Below are positions 44,591-53,264 of a DNA stretch of 64,000 nt, piece after piece. Source of the DNA: Bog-950 sp964615305 (GTDB lineage Bacteria > Bacteroidota > Bacteroidia > Chitinophagales > LD1). Each line of letters begins with the position of its first letter. Position 1 is the stretch's first letter. The stretch covers positions 157,343 through 221,342 of the forward strand of contig CAZTNA010000005.1 in the NCBI GenBank assembly GCA_964615305.1, in the 5' to 3' direction. A program made the translations under genes and the position numbers. The notes beneath the pieces are model-generated. The model had not been told where the DNA came from. It made no database searches and worked only from the letters and a program-made list of their open reading frames with translations.

Positions 44591-44598
44591 TACATTCA
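44591..44598 (+). promoter_or_regulatory. Possible -7 element TACATTCA before the choice-of-anchor-B gene
   Basis: TACATTCA lies 20 bases before ATG 44619 in the 112-base gap shared with hutH. It fits TAnnTTTG imperfectly. This is supported mainly by its recurrence at like distances elsewhere in the window. Confidence 0.3.
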
Positions 44599-44618
44599 CC
44601 CCTAAAATTCAGAATCTG

Positions 44619-47009
44619 ATGATGAAAATTCGCTTTGCAATTTTTGCTGCTACTGCCCTTTGGCTTACGTCAATTAACGCACAACAAAACATTACACTGT
44701 TAGGCCATTTGCCATACAGCAATTCAACATGCAGTAACCTAACCGGGTATGCAGATACAGCCGGGCACGAGTACGCTTTGGTAGGCACATCCCGTGGGCT
44801 TTCTATAGTAAACATTGATACACCGGCCACCCCTCAGGAAATCTTCTTTGTTCCGGGGGCTCAAGGGCAGGGAGGGTTTTGGCGTGAAGTGCGCGAACAT
44901 AAAGGATATGCGTATGTAACTACTGAAGAAGCAAGTGGTTTGGTAGTTGTAAATCTTAATTATTTGCCAGACAGTATTCAGTACCATACTATTAACCCGG
45001 CTGGCATGAGTACTTCACATACTATTTTTATAGATGAAAATGGTATTGCGTATGTAAATGGTACCGATGAAGACCAAATATTTTTAGATCTAAATGCAGA
45101 TCCGTACAACCCGCCCGTACTAGGTACATATTCAAATATGTACGTACACGATTGCTATGTTAGAAACGACACCATGTGGCTGGCCCATATTAACGATGGC
45201 ATAGTGAGTGTTGTAGATGTAACTGACAAAACAGATGCCGACAATCCCACAAAAACATTGGCTACATTTTCTACCCCCCTTAATTTCAGCCACAACACCT
45301 GGTTAAGTGACGATAGCCGTTATTTGTTTACAACCGATGAGAAGCCCGCTTCGTTTTTGACTTGCTACGATGTGTCTGACCTCAACAATATTTCTGAAAC
45401 CGACCGCACACAAGTAAACCCCGGAAGCAACACTATTATTCACAATACACATTTTTTAAATAATTACTGCATCACATCATATTACACCTATGGAATTGCT
45501 ATTCATGATGTATTGCGCAAAAATAACCTGGTAGAAGTTGGAAACTTTGACAGCTCACCAGCGTTTTCAGGTGACGGGTTTAACGGAGCTTGGGGTGTTT
45601 GGCCTTATCTGCCTTCCGGAAACATTATTATAAGCGATATGGAAACCGGCTTATGGATAGTTAAACCTAACTACAAACGGGCAGCATATCTGGAGGGCGT
45701 TGTCCGCGATTCTATCTGTAATACATTGCTAAACGGAGTAAAAATTGAAATTGTTGAAGATTCTGTAACAGACTATACTAACTATACCGGCCGCTACAGC
45801 ATGGGTACGCCCGACAGTGGAACTTACACAATTCGTTTTTCCAAGCCCGGTTACCAAACAGTAGATACACCTAACATCAATTTGAAAAATGGTTTTCTTA
45901 CTACCATTAATCTAAACATGGTTCCGGTAAGTACTTCCAGTTTGGTAATTAAGACTCTTGACAGTGCAGGAAACAATCTTCCATTTATTCGTGTACTTAT
46001 TCAGGATAGTGCGGAGAATAATGTATTCGACATTTCATCAGACGTAAACGCTGAAATTAAGTACTGCGATTTTGTGCAGGGTATTTATACATTTTATGCC
46101 GGGCGATGGGGTAAAATAACTGCCCATGTACATGATACTTTACAAGCAGCGGTTGACACTGTTTTTATTACCATCAACAATGGTTATTATGATGATTTTG
46201 TCATGGACTTCGGCTGGACAACCTCCTCTACAGCACCTAGTGGAAATTGGCAACGTGGCGAACCTGACGGCACAACGTATCAAGGGGCAACATGTAACCC
46301 TGAAAATGATATAAATGTTGATTTTGGATACGATTGTTATGTAACGGGTAACGATGGCGGACAAGCAGGTAATGATGATGTGGACGATGGCTATACAATT
46401 TTACGTTCGCCATTGTTTAACCTTTCTACTTACACTAACCCCTATATCAGTTATTACGCATGGTTTTTTAATGACGGGGGAAATGGCGGTGTGCCTAATG
46501 ATTCGCTGGCGGTGTACCTCAGCAATAATTTCGATACAGTGCTTATTGATAAGTTTACTTCAGATTCGGCACAAGGAAACTGGGAGTGGCGGAACATACG
46601 AGTGCTTGATCATACAACGTTAGGTGTAAACTCTCGTATCTTCTTTCAGGCACTAGATAATGATCCGGGTCATTTGGTGGAAGCAGCTATTGATATGTTT
46701 ATGGTGGTTGACTCTCCTGCTGTAATTATTGATACCAACGTAAACGTTAGTGAACTTACTGCTGAATTTTTATTTCGGGCATACCCCAACCCATTTACCA
46801 GCGAAGTTTATTTAGCAATTAGTCCTTCAGCGTTTGATACCAATGTAGAAATGGTTAACCTGTTAGGCGAAAGAGTTTATTCAACAAAAATACCTTCCGG
46901 AAAACCCGGGGTGCTTATTCAGCAAGAGTTTGATGCTGGTATTTACTTTGTTTCTATCAAACAAAATGGAGTATTGAAAAAAACAGTTAAGCTAATCCGT
47001 AGCAGGTAA
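44619..47009 (+). CDS. Choice-of-anchor B family secreted protein with T9SS type A tail
   Basis: The 796-residue protein has a signal peptide ending INAQ (ATG 44619 or the adjacent ATG 44622). The first 370 residues form LVIVD-type beta-propeller repeats (VGTSRGLSIVNIDTPATP, YVTTEEASGLVVVNL, IVSVVDVTD), as in the choice-of-anchor-B family. A carboxypeptidase-regulatory-like domain follows near 365-430 (LEGVVRDSICNTLLNG). A central beta region of about 200 residues has DNDPGHLVEAAIDMFMV. A type A sorting domain closes it (RAYPNPFTSEVYLAI, FDAGIYFVSI). Calcium-rich Asp loops suggest metal-stabilised folding. It is probably exported and surface-bound; the ligand is unknown. Confidence 0.85.
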   Translation: MMKIRFAIFAATALWLTSINAQQNITLLGHLPYSNSTCSNLTGYADTAGHEYALVGTSRGLSIVNIDTPATPQEIFFVPGAQGQGGFWREVREHKGYAYVTTEEASGLVVVNLNYLPDSIQYHTINPAGMSTSHTIFIDENGIAYVNGTDEDQIFLDLNADPYNPPVLGTYSNMYVHDCYVRNDTMWLAHINDGIVSVVDVTDKTDADNPTKTLATFSTPLNFSHNTWLSDDSRYLFTTDEKPASFLTCYDVSDLNNISETDRTQVNPGSNTIIHNTHFLNNYCITSYYTYGIAIHDVLRKNNLVEVGNFDSSPAFSGDGFNGAWGVWPYLPSGNIIISDMETGLWIVKPNYKRAAYLEGVVRDSICNTLLNGVKIEIVEDSVTDYTNYTGRYSMGTPDSGTYTIRFSKPGYQTVDTPNINLKNGFLTTINLNMVPVSTSSLVIKTLDSAGNNLPFIRVLIQDSAENNVFDISSDVNAEIKYCDFVQGIYTFYAGRWGKITAHVHDTLQAAVDTVFITINNGYYDDFVMDFGWTTSSTAPSGNWQRGEPDGTTYQGATCNPENDINVDFGYDCYVTGNDGGQAGNDDVDDGYTILRSPLFNLSTYTNPYISYYAWFFNDGGNGGVPNDSLAVYLSNNFDTVLIDKFTSDSAQGNWEWRNIRVLDHTTLGVNSRIFFQALDNDPGHLVEAAIDMFMVVDSPAVIIDTNVNVSELTAEFLFRAYPNPFTSEVYLAISPSAFDTNVEMVNLLGERVYSTKIPSGKPGVLIQQEFDAGIYFVSIKQNGVLKKTVKLIRSR

Positions 47010-47019
47010 AACCCTTTTC

Positions 47020-47027
47020 TACATTCG
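47020..47027 (+). promoter_or_regulatory. Possible -7 element TACATTCG before mrp
   Basis: TACATTCG lies 19 bases before the mrp ATG and is followed by GCACTT, as is the similar TATATTCG at 110. No -33 TTTG is obvious at the expected distance. Confidence 0.35.
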
Positions 47028-47046
47028 CACTTTAAAATTTGAACAC

Positions 47047-48174
47047 ATGAGTTATAAAGCTGAACAAATTCTTGATGCTCTACGGCATGTTGACGACCCT
47101 GATATTAAAAAGGATCTTGTATCGCTCGGTATGATTAGTGATATTGAATTTGCTGCAGGTAGTGTTCGCTTTCGACTCACACTAACTACTCCGGCATGCC
47201 CACTAAAGGAAAAAATTAAGAACGATTGCATTGAAGCTATTCATCAATATGTAAACCCTGATTTAGTTGTAGAGGTGATAATAGATGCCAACGTTACTAC
47301 TCTGCGTAAAGAAAATGTAAATGTATTACCTAGCGTTAAGAATATAATTTGCGTTGCTTCTGGTAAAGGAGGTGTTGGAAAATCTACGGTGGCTGTTAAC
47401 CTGGCCTTGGCATTAGCCAAACAAGGGGCTAAGGTAGGGTTAATTGACGCTGATATCTATGGTCCATCAGTACCGGTTATGTTAGGTATAAAGAACAAAA
47501 AGCCGGAGGTTAGGCTTATTAAAGACAAACACTTTATGGTTCCGGTAGAAGTTGAAGGCATAAAAGTGCTTTCAATAGGGTTACTCGTAGATGAACGTCA
47601 GGCAATAGTATGGAGAGGCCCTATGGTTACTTCGGCACTTCGCCAATTTGTTACTGATTGTATTTGGGGTAAACTTGATTACATGATAGTTGATATGCCA
47701 CCGGGCACAGGCGATGTGCATATTACAGTAGCTCAAACACTAAACGTAACAGGAGCTGTTATTGTAAGCACTCCTCAGGAAGTAGCACTGGCAGATGCAC
47801 GTAAAGCGCTGGCTATGTTTCAACTTTCTAACATCAATATTCCAGTGCTGGGTATAGTAGAAAACATGGCATACTTCACACCCGAAGAGTTGCCACAGAG
47901 TAAGTATTTCATTTTTGGTAAAGAGGGGGCACGTAAAATGGCAGGAGAGTATGAAATTCCAATGTTAGGTGAAATTCCCATTGTTCAAAGTATTCGAGAA
48001 GGAGGCGACAGCGGTAAACCGGTTAGTATTTATGGCAACAACAAAATAGTAAGCCAGGCATTCGATAATCTGGCAACCGAAGTTGCTCGTCAGGTAGCTA
48101 TAAGAAATGCAACAATGCCCTTAACTGTAGCAGAGCAACCGGCTAAAACTACCAACATGCCAACTATTGGATAA
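47047..48174 (+). CDS. mrp: Mrp/NBP35-type iron-sulfur carrier ATPase
   Basis: Mrp (ApbC) binds and delivers Fe-S clusters with ATP hydrolysis. The 375 residues begin with a MIP18-like domain (HVDDPDIKKDLVSLGMI, TLTTPACPLKEKI), then the P-loop SGKGGVGKSTVAVNLALALA, DADIYGPSVPVMLG and DMPPGTGDVHIT. The C-terminal CxxC found in many Mrp proteins is absent: the matching stretch reads ENMAYFTPEELPQSKYFIFG. I recall this form in other Bacteroidota, so cluster binding may use other Cys or a partner. The NifU-domain gene follows by 27 bases, which supports an Fe-S role. Confidence 0.92.
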   Translation: MSYKAEQILDALRHVDDPDIKKDLVSLGMISDIEFAAGSVRFRLTLTTPACPLKEKIKNDCIEAIHQYVNPDLVVEVIIDANVTTLRKENVNVLPSVKNIICVASGKGGVGKSTVAVNLALALAKQGAKVGLIDADIYGPSVPVMLGIKNKKPEVRLIKDKHFMVPVEVEGIKVLSIGLLVDERQAIVWRGPMVTSALRQFVTDCIWGKLDYMIVDMPPGTGDVHITVAQTLNVTGAVIVSTPQEVALADARKALAMFQLSNINIPVLGIVENMAYFTPEELPQSKYFIFGKEGARKMAGEYEIPMLGEIPIVQSIREGGDSGKPVSIYGNNKIVSQAFDNLATEVARQVAIRNATMPLTVAEQPAKTTNMPTIG

Positions 48175-48201
48175 ATAAAAATCGCATAACTTGCCGCCAT
48201 T

Positions 48202-48459
48202 ATGATTAATACTGTTTCATCTGAAACTCTCAGTAAGGTTGAGGCTTCGCTAAACACCATGCGGCCGTATTTAAACGATGACGGTGGTAACGTTGAAGTG
48301 GTAGGTATAACAGCCGAGGGTGTATTGAAAGTGCGATTGGTGGGCGCTTGCAGTACTTGTCCGCAAAGCTATATGACCATGAAAGCAGGTATAGAAGAAG
48401 CTGTGAAAAGAGCTGTGCCTGAAATAAAAAGTGTGGTAGCAGTGAATCTTACGCAATAA
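48202..48459 (+). CDS. NifU C-terminal-domain (Nfu-type) iron-sulfur scaffold
   Basis: The 85-residue protein is a stand-alone Nfu domain: LNTMRPYLNDDGGNVEVVGI, then GACSTCPQSYMTMKAGIEEA with the CxxC that binds a cluster between two subunits. It probably works with Mrp directly upstream in Fe-S assembly or transfer. It stops one base before the convergent tsaD stop. Confidence 0.92.
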   Translation: MINTVSSETLSKVEASLNTMRPYLNDDGGNVEVVGITAEGVLKVRLVGACSTCPQSYMTMKAGIEEAVKRAVPEIKSVVAVNLTQ

Positions 48460-48460
48460 C

Positions 48461-49465
48461 TTATAACGCGTACCGCGCCAGCGGTTCTGTTTGTTGCGAA
48501 GCGAATTTCTTATCTAAACATTTGTAGTGAGCAGCAATGGCAATCATAGCTGCATTGTCAGTGCAGTATTCAAATGCGGGTATGTAAACACCCCAGTTAT
48601 TTTTAACTCCAAGCGCGGTAAAGCGTTCTCTCAATTCACTGTTTGCAGAAACACCACCTGCTAACGCAATTTCGGTAGTCGAATATTTTTTTGCTATGTG
48701 TTCCGTCTTCTTCAGCAAAATATCTACAATTGTTTTTTGAATTGAAGCGCAAAGGTCAGCAAGGTTTTGTTCTACGAAATTTGGATTGGCTTTAGTTTCT
48801 TTTTGAAGAAAGTAAAGTACAGAAGTTTTTAATCCACTGAACGAAAATTCATTTTCGCCTACCTGTGGTTCGGGAAAGCGGAACGAAGTTGCATTGCCCT
48901 GTTTGGCTAGCTTATCCATCATTGGTCCACCAGGGTATGGCAACCCCAGTAGTTTTGCAGTTTTGTCAAATGCCTCACCGGCCGCATCATCTAAGGTTTC
49001 GCCTACTATTTCCATTTGCAGGTAGTCTTTGACAAGCACCAACTGTGTATGCCCTCCGGAAACAGTCAGACATAAAAACGGAAACTTGGGTCGGCTGTCA
49101 ATAAAATGTGCCAGTACATGAGCCTGCATGTGGTTAACCTCTACAAGCGGCAGATGTTGTGCAAGAGCAAATGCTTTAGCAAAACTTACCCCTACTAGTA
49201 AAGAACCTATTAAACCGGGGCCACGTGTAAAGGCAACTGTTGTTACATCTTCCCGGTTTATTCCAGCTTGTGATATGGCAGCGTTTACCACCGGCACAAT
49301 ATTTTGTTGATGTGCCCGTGAAGCAAGCTCGGGTACAACCCCCCCCCACTGCTCATGTACTTTTTGCCCGGCAATTACATTTGCCAGAATTTTCCCATCA
49401 GCACATATTGCTGCAGATGTGTCATCGCAAGATGATTCTATGGCCAATATTACACTGTGATACAT
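48461..49465 (-). CDS. tsaD: tRNA N6-adenosine threonylcarbamoyltransferase
   Basis: TsaD makes the t6A modification next to the anticodon of ANN-decoding tRNAs, with TsaB and TsaE. ATG 49465 gives 334 residues starting MYHSVILAIESSCDDTSAA; an ATG 11 codons upstream is less likely. The metal-binding His pair is in NHMQAHVLAH, followed by SGGHTQLV and GEAFDKTAKLLGLPYPGGP, and GGVSANSELR near the end. The gene contains a run of nine G (49339-49347 on the plus strand as C) in the WGGVVPE segment, which could allow slippage. It is convergent with the Nfu gene. Confidence 0.95.
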   Translation of the reverse strand: MYHSVILAIESSCDDTSAAICADGKILANVIAGQKVHEQWGGVVPELASRAHQQNIVPVVNAAISQAGINREDVTTVAFTRGPGLIGSLLVGVSFAKAFALAQHLPLVEVNHMQAHVLAHFIDSRPKFPFLCLTVSGGHTQLVLVKDYLQMEIVGETLDDAAGEAFDKTAKLLGLPYPGGPMMDKLAKQGNATSFRFPEPQVGENEFSFSGLKTSVLYFLQKETKANPNFVEQNLADLCASIQKTIVDILLKKTEHIAKKYSTTEIALAGGVSANSELRERFTALGVKNNWGVYIPAFEYCTDNAAMIAIAAHYKCLDKKFASQQTEPLARYAL

Positions 49466-49582
49466 ACCGCAAATGAAACTTTTTAAAACGGCATTCACAT
49501 TGTTTTTTGTGATTTACACAGCTTCTTTTTTGAGAATGAAGATTATGTATGCCTGAAACAAACAGTTATTTAGCGTGCAGCT

Positions 49583-50203
49583 ATGAATAAGCGAGTAGTT
49601 AAAAAACTAGCCATTTTTGATTTTGATGGTACACTCACCACGCGCGATACCACTTTGCTTTTTGTATTTTATGTAACAGGCAAAATAAAGGGAACGTGGA
49701 TTTTTGTAACAAACATCATTCAACTTTCACTTGCAATTTTAGAAATGCAGGACTGGGTAAGCGTAAAGGAGAAGATTTTTAAGCAAGCGTTTACAAACCG
49801 TACTGCTCTTGAAATAGAAGCTAAAGGGAATGAGTTTGGTAAAAAGATAGTTCCTAAGATTTTGAATGATAACGTCTATAAGGAAATGAAGCAGCTTCAA
49901 AGAGGAGGTTATGAGATTGTTTTGCTTTCAGCTTCATGTCGAGTATGGTTGCAGCAATGGTGCAAGGATGAAGGAATAGAACTGGTGTGTACCGAGTTAA
50001 TAGTGGAAAGTGATAGGTACACCGGGAAAATTTCAGGGAAGAATTGCTACGGCAAGCAAAAAGTTGATGCGTTGCAGAGCGTGTACTATTTGCAATCTAC
50101 AGTGAGTATAATTGCATATGGAAACCACAAGTCAGATTTGTATTACATGCGTTTAGCGCAGCAGGCCTTTATGGTAGATGGCAAAAAGATAGAGCGCATT
50201 TAA
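49583..50203 (+). CDS. HAD-IB family phosphatase
   Basis: The 206-residue protein has HAD motif I DFDGTLT (both Asp present), a helical cap with a hydrophobic stretch (IFVTNIIQLSLAILEM), motif II LLSAS, and Lys in KQKVDAL. The last metal motif reads YGNHKSD: the first acidic residue of the usual YGDSxxD is Asn, while the final Asp is kept. HAD-IB enzymes include SerB-like and lipid phosphatases. The substrate is unknown, and the Asn may lower metal binding, though Asn variants are known in this family. It is divergent from tsaD. Confidence 0.8.
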   Translation: MNKRVVKKLAIFDFDGTLTTRDTTLLFVFYVTGKIKGTWIFVTNIIQLSLAILEMQDWVSVKEKIFKQAFTNRTALEIEAKGNEFGKKIVPKILNDNVYKEMKQLQRGGYEIVLLSASCRVWLQQWCKDEGIELVCTELIVESDRYTGKISGKNCYGKQKVDALQSVYYLQSTVSIIAYGNHKSDLYYMRLAQQAFMVDGKKIERI

Positions 50204-50212
50204 AATGACAAC

Positions 50213-52462
50213 TCACTCCTCACATTTCAATAGCATACCACCCGCAGTGCCGGGCTTTGAGTGAAGAACTTTTGAGGTGGCTGTTTTTAAACTCTTCAAA
50301 TCTTTTTTGTCATTCTCAATTACACCTTCGTAAGCATCTATACGAAGTGTGTTTAACCCGTAGCGTCCGGTATTCCATGCTTTAGCTATCAGATAATTTT
50401 CTGAACCCGGCACTAAATCCAATTCGCGTTTAATAGCTCCGTTTTCTTTCAGTTTTATTTTAGCACGACTTACAATCACTTCTCCGTTAAAAATGATAGA
50501 AACAGTATCATTATCTTCTTCACCATCATCGTAAATAAACACAGTCAACTTGCAGTTTTTTACAGTGGCTTTGTGTTCGTATTTTATTGTATCATCTCCC
50601 AACTCTACCACTTCGTTAAGCTGAACAGGGGGTTCAATAATTTTTAATTCCGGATTTTCACGAACAATTACACTATGTGTACAAAAGGTTTGATTTCCGG
50701 CAAAGTCAACCGCGTAGAAGGTAAACGGGTGAACGCCTAACTGCAGAAAGCAACCAGATTTAGAACCCAGTGTTTGCCAAACGCTATCTATTCCCAAATT
50801 ATCTGTGGCAACAGGAGGTGTATAGAAGTGGATGATGCCTCTGCGTTTATGCGGTAGAAAAATGGTAGTGTCTTTCGGGCATTTAAAAACCGGAGGTTTT
50901 TTATCAGCCAACACCGCTCTTGAATCAGGAACAACATGCTTAGGCGGGGGATTGTATGCCACAGGTTGTTCTACAGGCGTTTCTATTTTTCTTATGGGTT
51001 CACTTGTTTCTCCGTCAAAGTTAACCCGTGCCTGCTGCATTTTGCTAACAGGTTTTTGAGGGTTAGTTGCAGAACTTACCGGAGCTGGTTTTGCTTGCTC
51101 GCGAGCATCTTCTACATTTTGTTTAGCTCTTTGTTCTGCCTCATATTGTTTGCGCGCTTCTTCCATTTTCTGAAGAAAAATCTTTCGTTCCGCTTCAAGA
51201 TTATTTTGTGACTTCGAAGCATTAGGAGAGGACTGCTGTTGGGGTTCTGTTGTTTTGGTTTGCTCAGGAGCATGAGTGTCATCTGAAATTTTCTTCAAAG
51301 CAAGTTGCCGATCCTCTTCTAATTTTTTGATGGCTTGTTGTCTCTCAAGTTCCAGTTTTTGAAGAGCGAGCTTTTGTTCTTCTTCCAATTTTCTTAAAGC
51401 TGCTTTTTGCTCTTCCTCTAACTTTTGTATAGCTAGTTTTCTCTCTTGTTCTTTTTGTAAAGCCAGCGTTCGTTCCTCTTCTTGCTTCTGAGCAGCTAGT
51501 TTTTCCTCTGCTTCTTTCTTTAATGCTTGCTGTTTTACTTCTTCTAATTTCTGTAGCTCTGATTTAGCATCTATAGGGTCAACAGCAACAGCTTTAGTAG
51601 GTTGTTCTATCTCTTCGGTTATGGCAATTGCTTTTTTAAAGCCGGTTGAGGCGCCCGGTACTGAATTCTCCGGCTGTTCATTTGGACTTTGTGCTTTTGA
51701 CTTTGAACTTTCCCAAAGAGGCATTTCCTCGAAAAAATTTTTCCCGCTTTCATCTTTAAACAACTGCTGCACTTCACTTGCCGATAAACCGATTTTGTAA
51801 ATACGAAGGTCATCAAGACATCCGCTGAAATACTTTCCGGTGGCTGAGCTTTTTCCTATTTCAAGCGGAGCATCGTTAGCAAGAAAGGGTTTGGTATTAA
51901 TGCTCTGCCAAATCAGCTTTCCGTTCAAATAAAGGTAAATCCATTCTTCAGCAGTAGTTGCTGCTAAAAAGTACCATTTATCAAAATCTATAGCATGTTG
52001 TGTATAGGCAGGATCTTTACCGCTAAAATCGCTGCTAATAAATATACTGCTGTGTGAATCACCAAACCCCCTGAAAAGGTTCAAGCCGTATTGCATTTTC
52101 GGATTACCCTTACTTATAAGTGGAAGGTTAATATCATAGTTACCGTTTTTCGATTCCAGTTTAAACCACACTGCAATTGTCAAGCTGCTTTGTGGAGATT
52201 GTAAGCTAGGCGAATTTGGCACTGTTGCAAAACTGCTTTTCCCGTTAAACCTATATGCGCCTTCACCGTTTCCAAAGCGATCTTCTGCTGGTTCAAGATT
52301 TGTGCCTAAAAGTGCCGGATTGCCGTATGGTCCGGCATCGCTCATATTGTTATTGAACGGATAGTGTGCTATCAGGCCTGTTGTTGGTATCTGTCCGTAA
52401 AGTTGGTTAGACATATAACAGACAGCAGCAGTGAACAAAATTGATAGGTATAATCTAGGCAT
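50213..52462 (-). CDS. Secreted LamG / coiled-coil / HYR multidomain protein
   Basis: The 749-residue protein has a signal peptide ending LYGQ. A LamG/concanavalin-like domain at about 28-230 follows (LIAHYPFNNNMSDAGPYGN, FNGKSSFATVPNSPSL, YLNGKLIWQS, LDDLRIYKIGLSASEVQQL). A Lys/Glu/Gln-rich coiled coil runs from about 305 to 395 and again at 425-465. A hyalin (HYR) repeat lies near 525-610 (PPVFKCPKDTTIF, PPVATDNLGIDSV, VDFAGNQTFC). The C-terminal domain of about 130 residues is unknown to me, and there is no obvious T9SS tail. The 11-residue periodicity of the coil suggests a stiff stalk between sugar-binding head and base. It is likely surface- or periplasm-located. Confidence 0.8.
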   Translation of the reverse strand: MPRLYLSILFTAAVCYMSNQLYGQIPTTGLIAHYPFNNNMSDAGPYGNPALLGTNLEPAEDRFGNGEGAYRFNGKSSFATVPNSPSLQSPQSSLTIAVWFKLESKNGNYDINLPLISKGNPKMQYGLNLFRGFGDSHSSIFISSDFSGKDPAYTQHAIDFDKWYFLAATTAEEWIYLYLNGKLIWQSINTKPFLANDAPLEIGKSSATGKYFSGCLDDLRIYKIGLSASEVQQLFKDESGKNFFEEMPLWESSKSKAQSPNEQPENSVPGASTGFKKAIAITEEIEQPTKAVAVDPIDAKSELQKLEEVKQQALKKEAEEKLAAQKQEEERTLALQKEQERKLAIQKLEEEQKAALRKLEEEQKLALQKLELERQQAIKKLEEDRQLALKKISDDTHAPEQTKTTEPQQQSSPNASKSQNNLEAERKIFLQKMEEARKQYEAEQRAKQNVEDAREQAKPAPVSSATNPQKPVSKMQQARVNFDGETSEPIRKIETPVEQPVAYNPPPKHVVPDSRAVLADKKPPVFKCPKDTTIFLPHKRRGIIHFYTPPVATDNLGIDSVWQTLGSKSGCFLQLGVHPFTFYAVDFAGNQTFCTHSVIVRENPELKIIEPPVQLNEVVELGDDTIKYEHKATVKNCKLTVFIYDDGEEDNDTVSIIFNGEVIVSRAKIKLKENGAIKRELDLVPGSENYLIAKAWNTGRYGLNTLRIDAYEGVIENDKKDLKSLKTATSKVLHSKPGTAGGMLLKCEE
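51292..51505 (-). repeat. Degenerate 33-base in-frame repeats encoding 11-residue coiled-coil units
   Basis: Within the LamG gene, successive units read like LAIQKLEEEQK, AALRKLEEEQK, LALQKLELERQ and QAIKKLEEDRQ. Each is 11 residues (33 bases) with Leu/Ala/Ile at fixed places. The hendecad spacing predicts a long straight coiled coil and gives the DNA a minisatellite-like texture that could change copy number in frame. Confidence 0.75.
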
Positions 52463-52598
52463 CTTTTTCTATTCTCTACAAATGAAGTATAAGTTTCATG
52501 TTTTTTTTCGATTTGCCGTACAATAAAAACTAACCAGCATTCGTTAATAATCTAATTACACTGTATGACACATTACTACCTCACCAAACCCCACAGCT

Positions 52599-53264
52599 AT
52601 GAAACGAATACTTTGGCTGGTAGTTACATGCATGTTTCTCCAGTCCGTTCAGCCGCTACAAGCGCAATCAAAAGCACGGAAATTTTTCCAACGTCAGAAA
52701 GAAGGAGGTAATTTTTCTCTTGGCATTAGAAACACAATTAGCGCGTTTAGTCATGGTTCTATTAAAGAGTTTTCTTCAGGTGTAGGAGCGCACTGCCGCT
52801 TGCAACTGCTCGACCGCATAAATACCGAATGGTATGCCGATGTGTTGCCTACCAATCTACGTAATAAGGCCAACCGAATGGATTACCACATTGGATGGAG
52901 TGTGATGTACTATCTCATTAACACCAAAGAGTTTACCAGAAAGTTCACACCGTACATAGTGGCAGGACATTGTTTCGACCTAACCCGTATTAAAATAAAT
53001 GGAGAAGGTGGCGAAGCCAAAAAAAGATTGAGCAGCGCTGTACAAGCGGGCATTGGTTGCCATTACAACGTAACTCCAACCTTCGACATTTCCTTGGCCA
53101 CACAATATATGCTTCACTTAGGCAAAGAACTTCACGCTCACGAAGGCGATGATGGCCAAATGTATATAGAGGAGCATAAAAATGCCGGATGGGAAGGGCA
53201 CCTGCTTATTAGTATTAGTGTTAACTACAAAATATTCAAATTATGGAACGCCAAAAAGTCTTAA
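52599..53264 (+). CDS. Outer-membrane beta-barrel-like protein A
   Basis: The 221-residue protein has a signal peptide ending LQAQ and alternating hydrophobic/polar strands (NFSLGIRNTISAFS, GVGAHCRLQLLDRINTEW, SAVQAGIGCHYNVTPTFDISLATQY, LISISVNYKIFKLW), as in small outer-membrane beta barrels. It ends with an aromatic-containing strand. The next gene starts 22 bases before its stop in another frame, implying co-translation. The role is unknown. Confidence 0.7.
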   Translation: MKRILWLVVTCMFLQSVQPLQAQSKARKFFQRQKEGGNFSLGIRNTISAFSHGSIKEFSSGVGAHCRLQLLDRINTEWYADVLPTNLRNKANRMDYHIGWSVMYYLINTKEFTRKFTPYIVAGHCFDLTRIKINGEGGEAKKRLSSAVQAGIGCHYNVTPTFDISLATQYMLHLGKELHAHEGDDGQMYIEEHKNAGWEGHLLISISVNYKIFKLWNAKKS

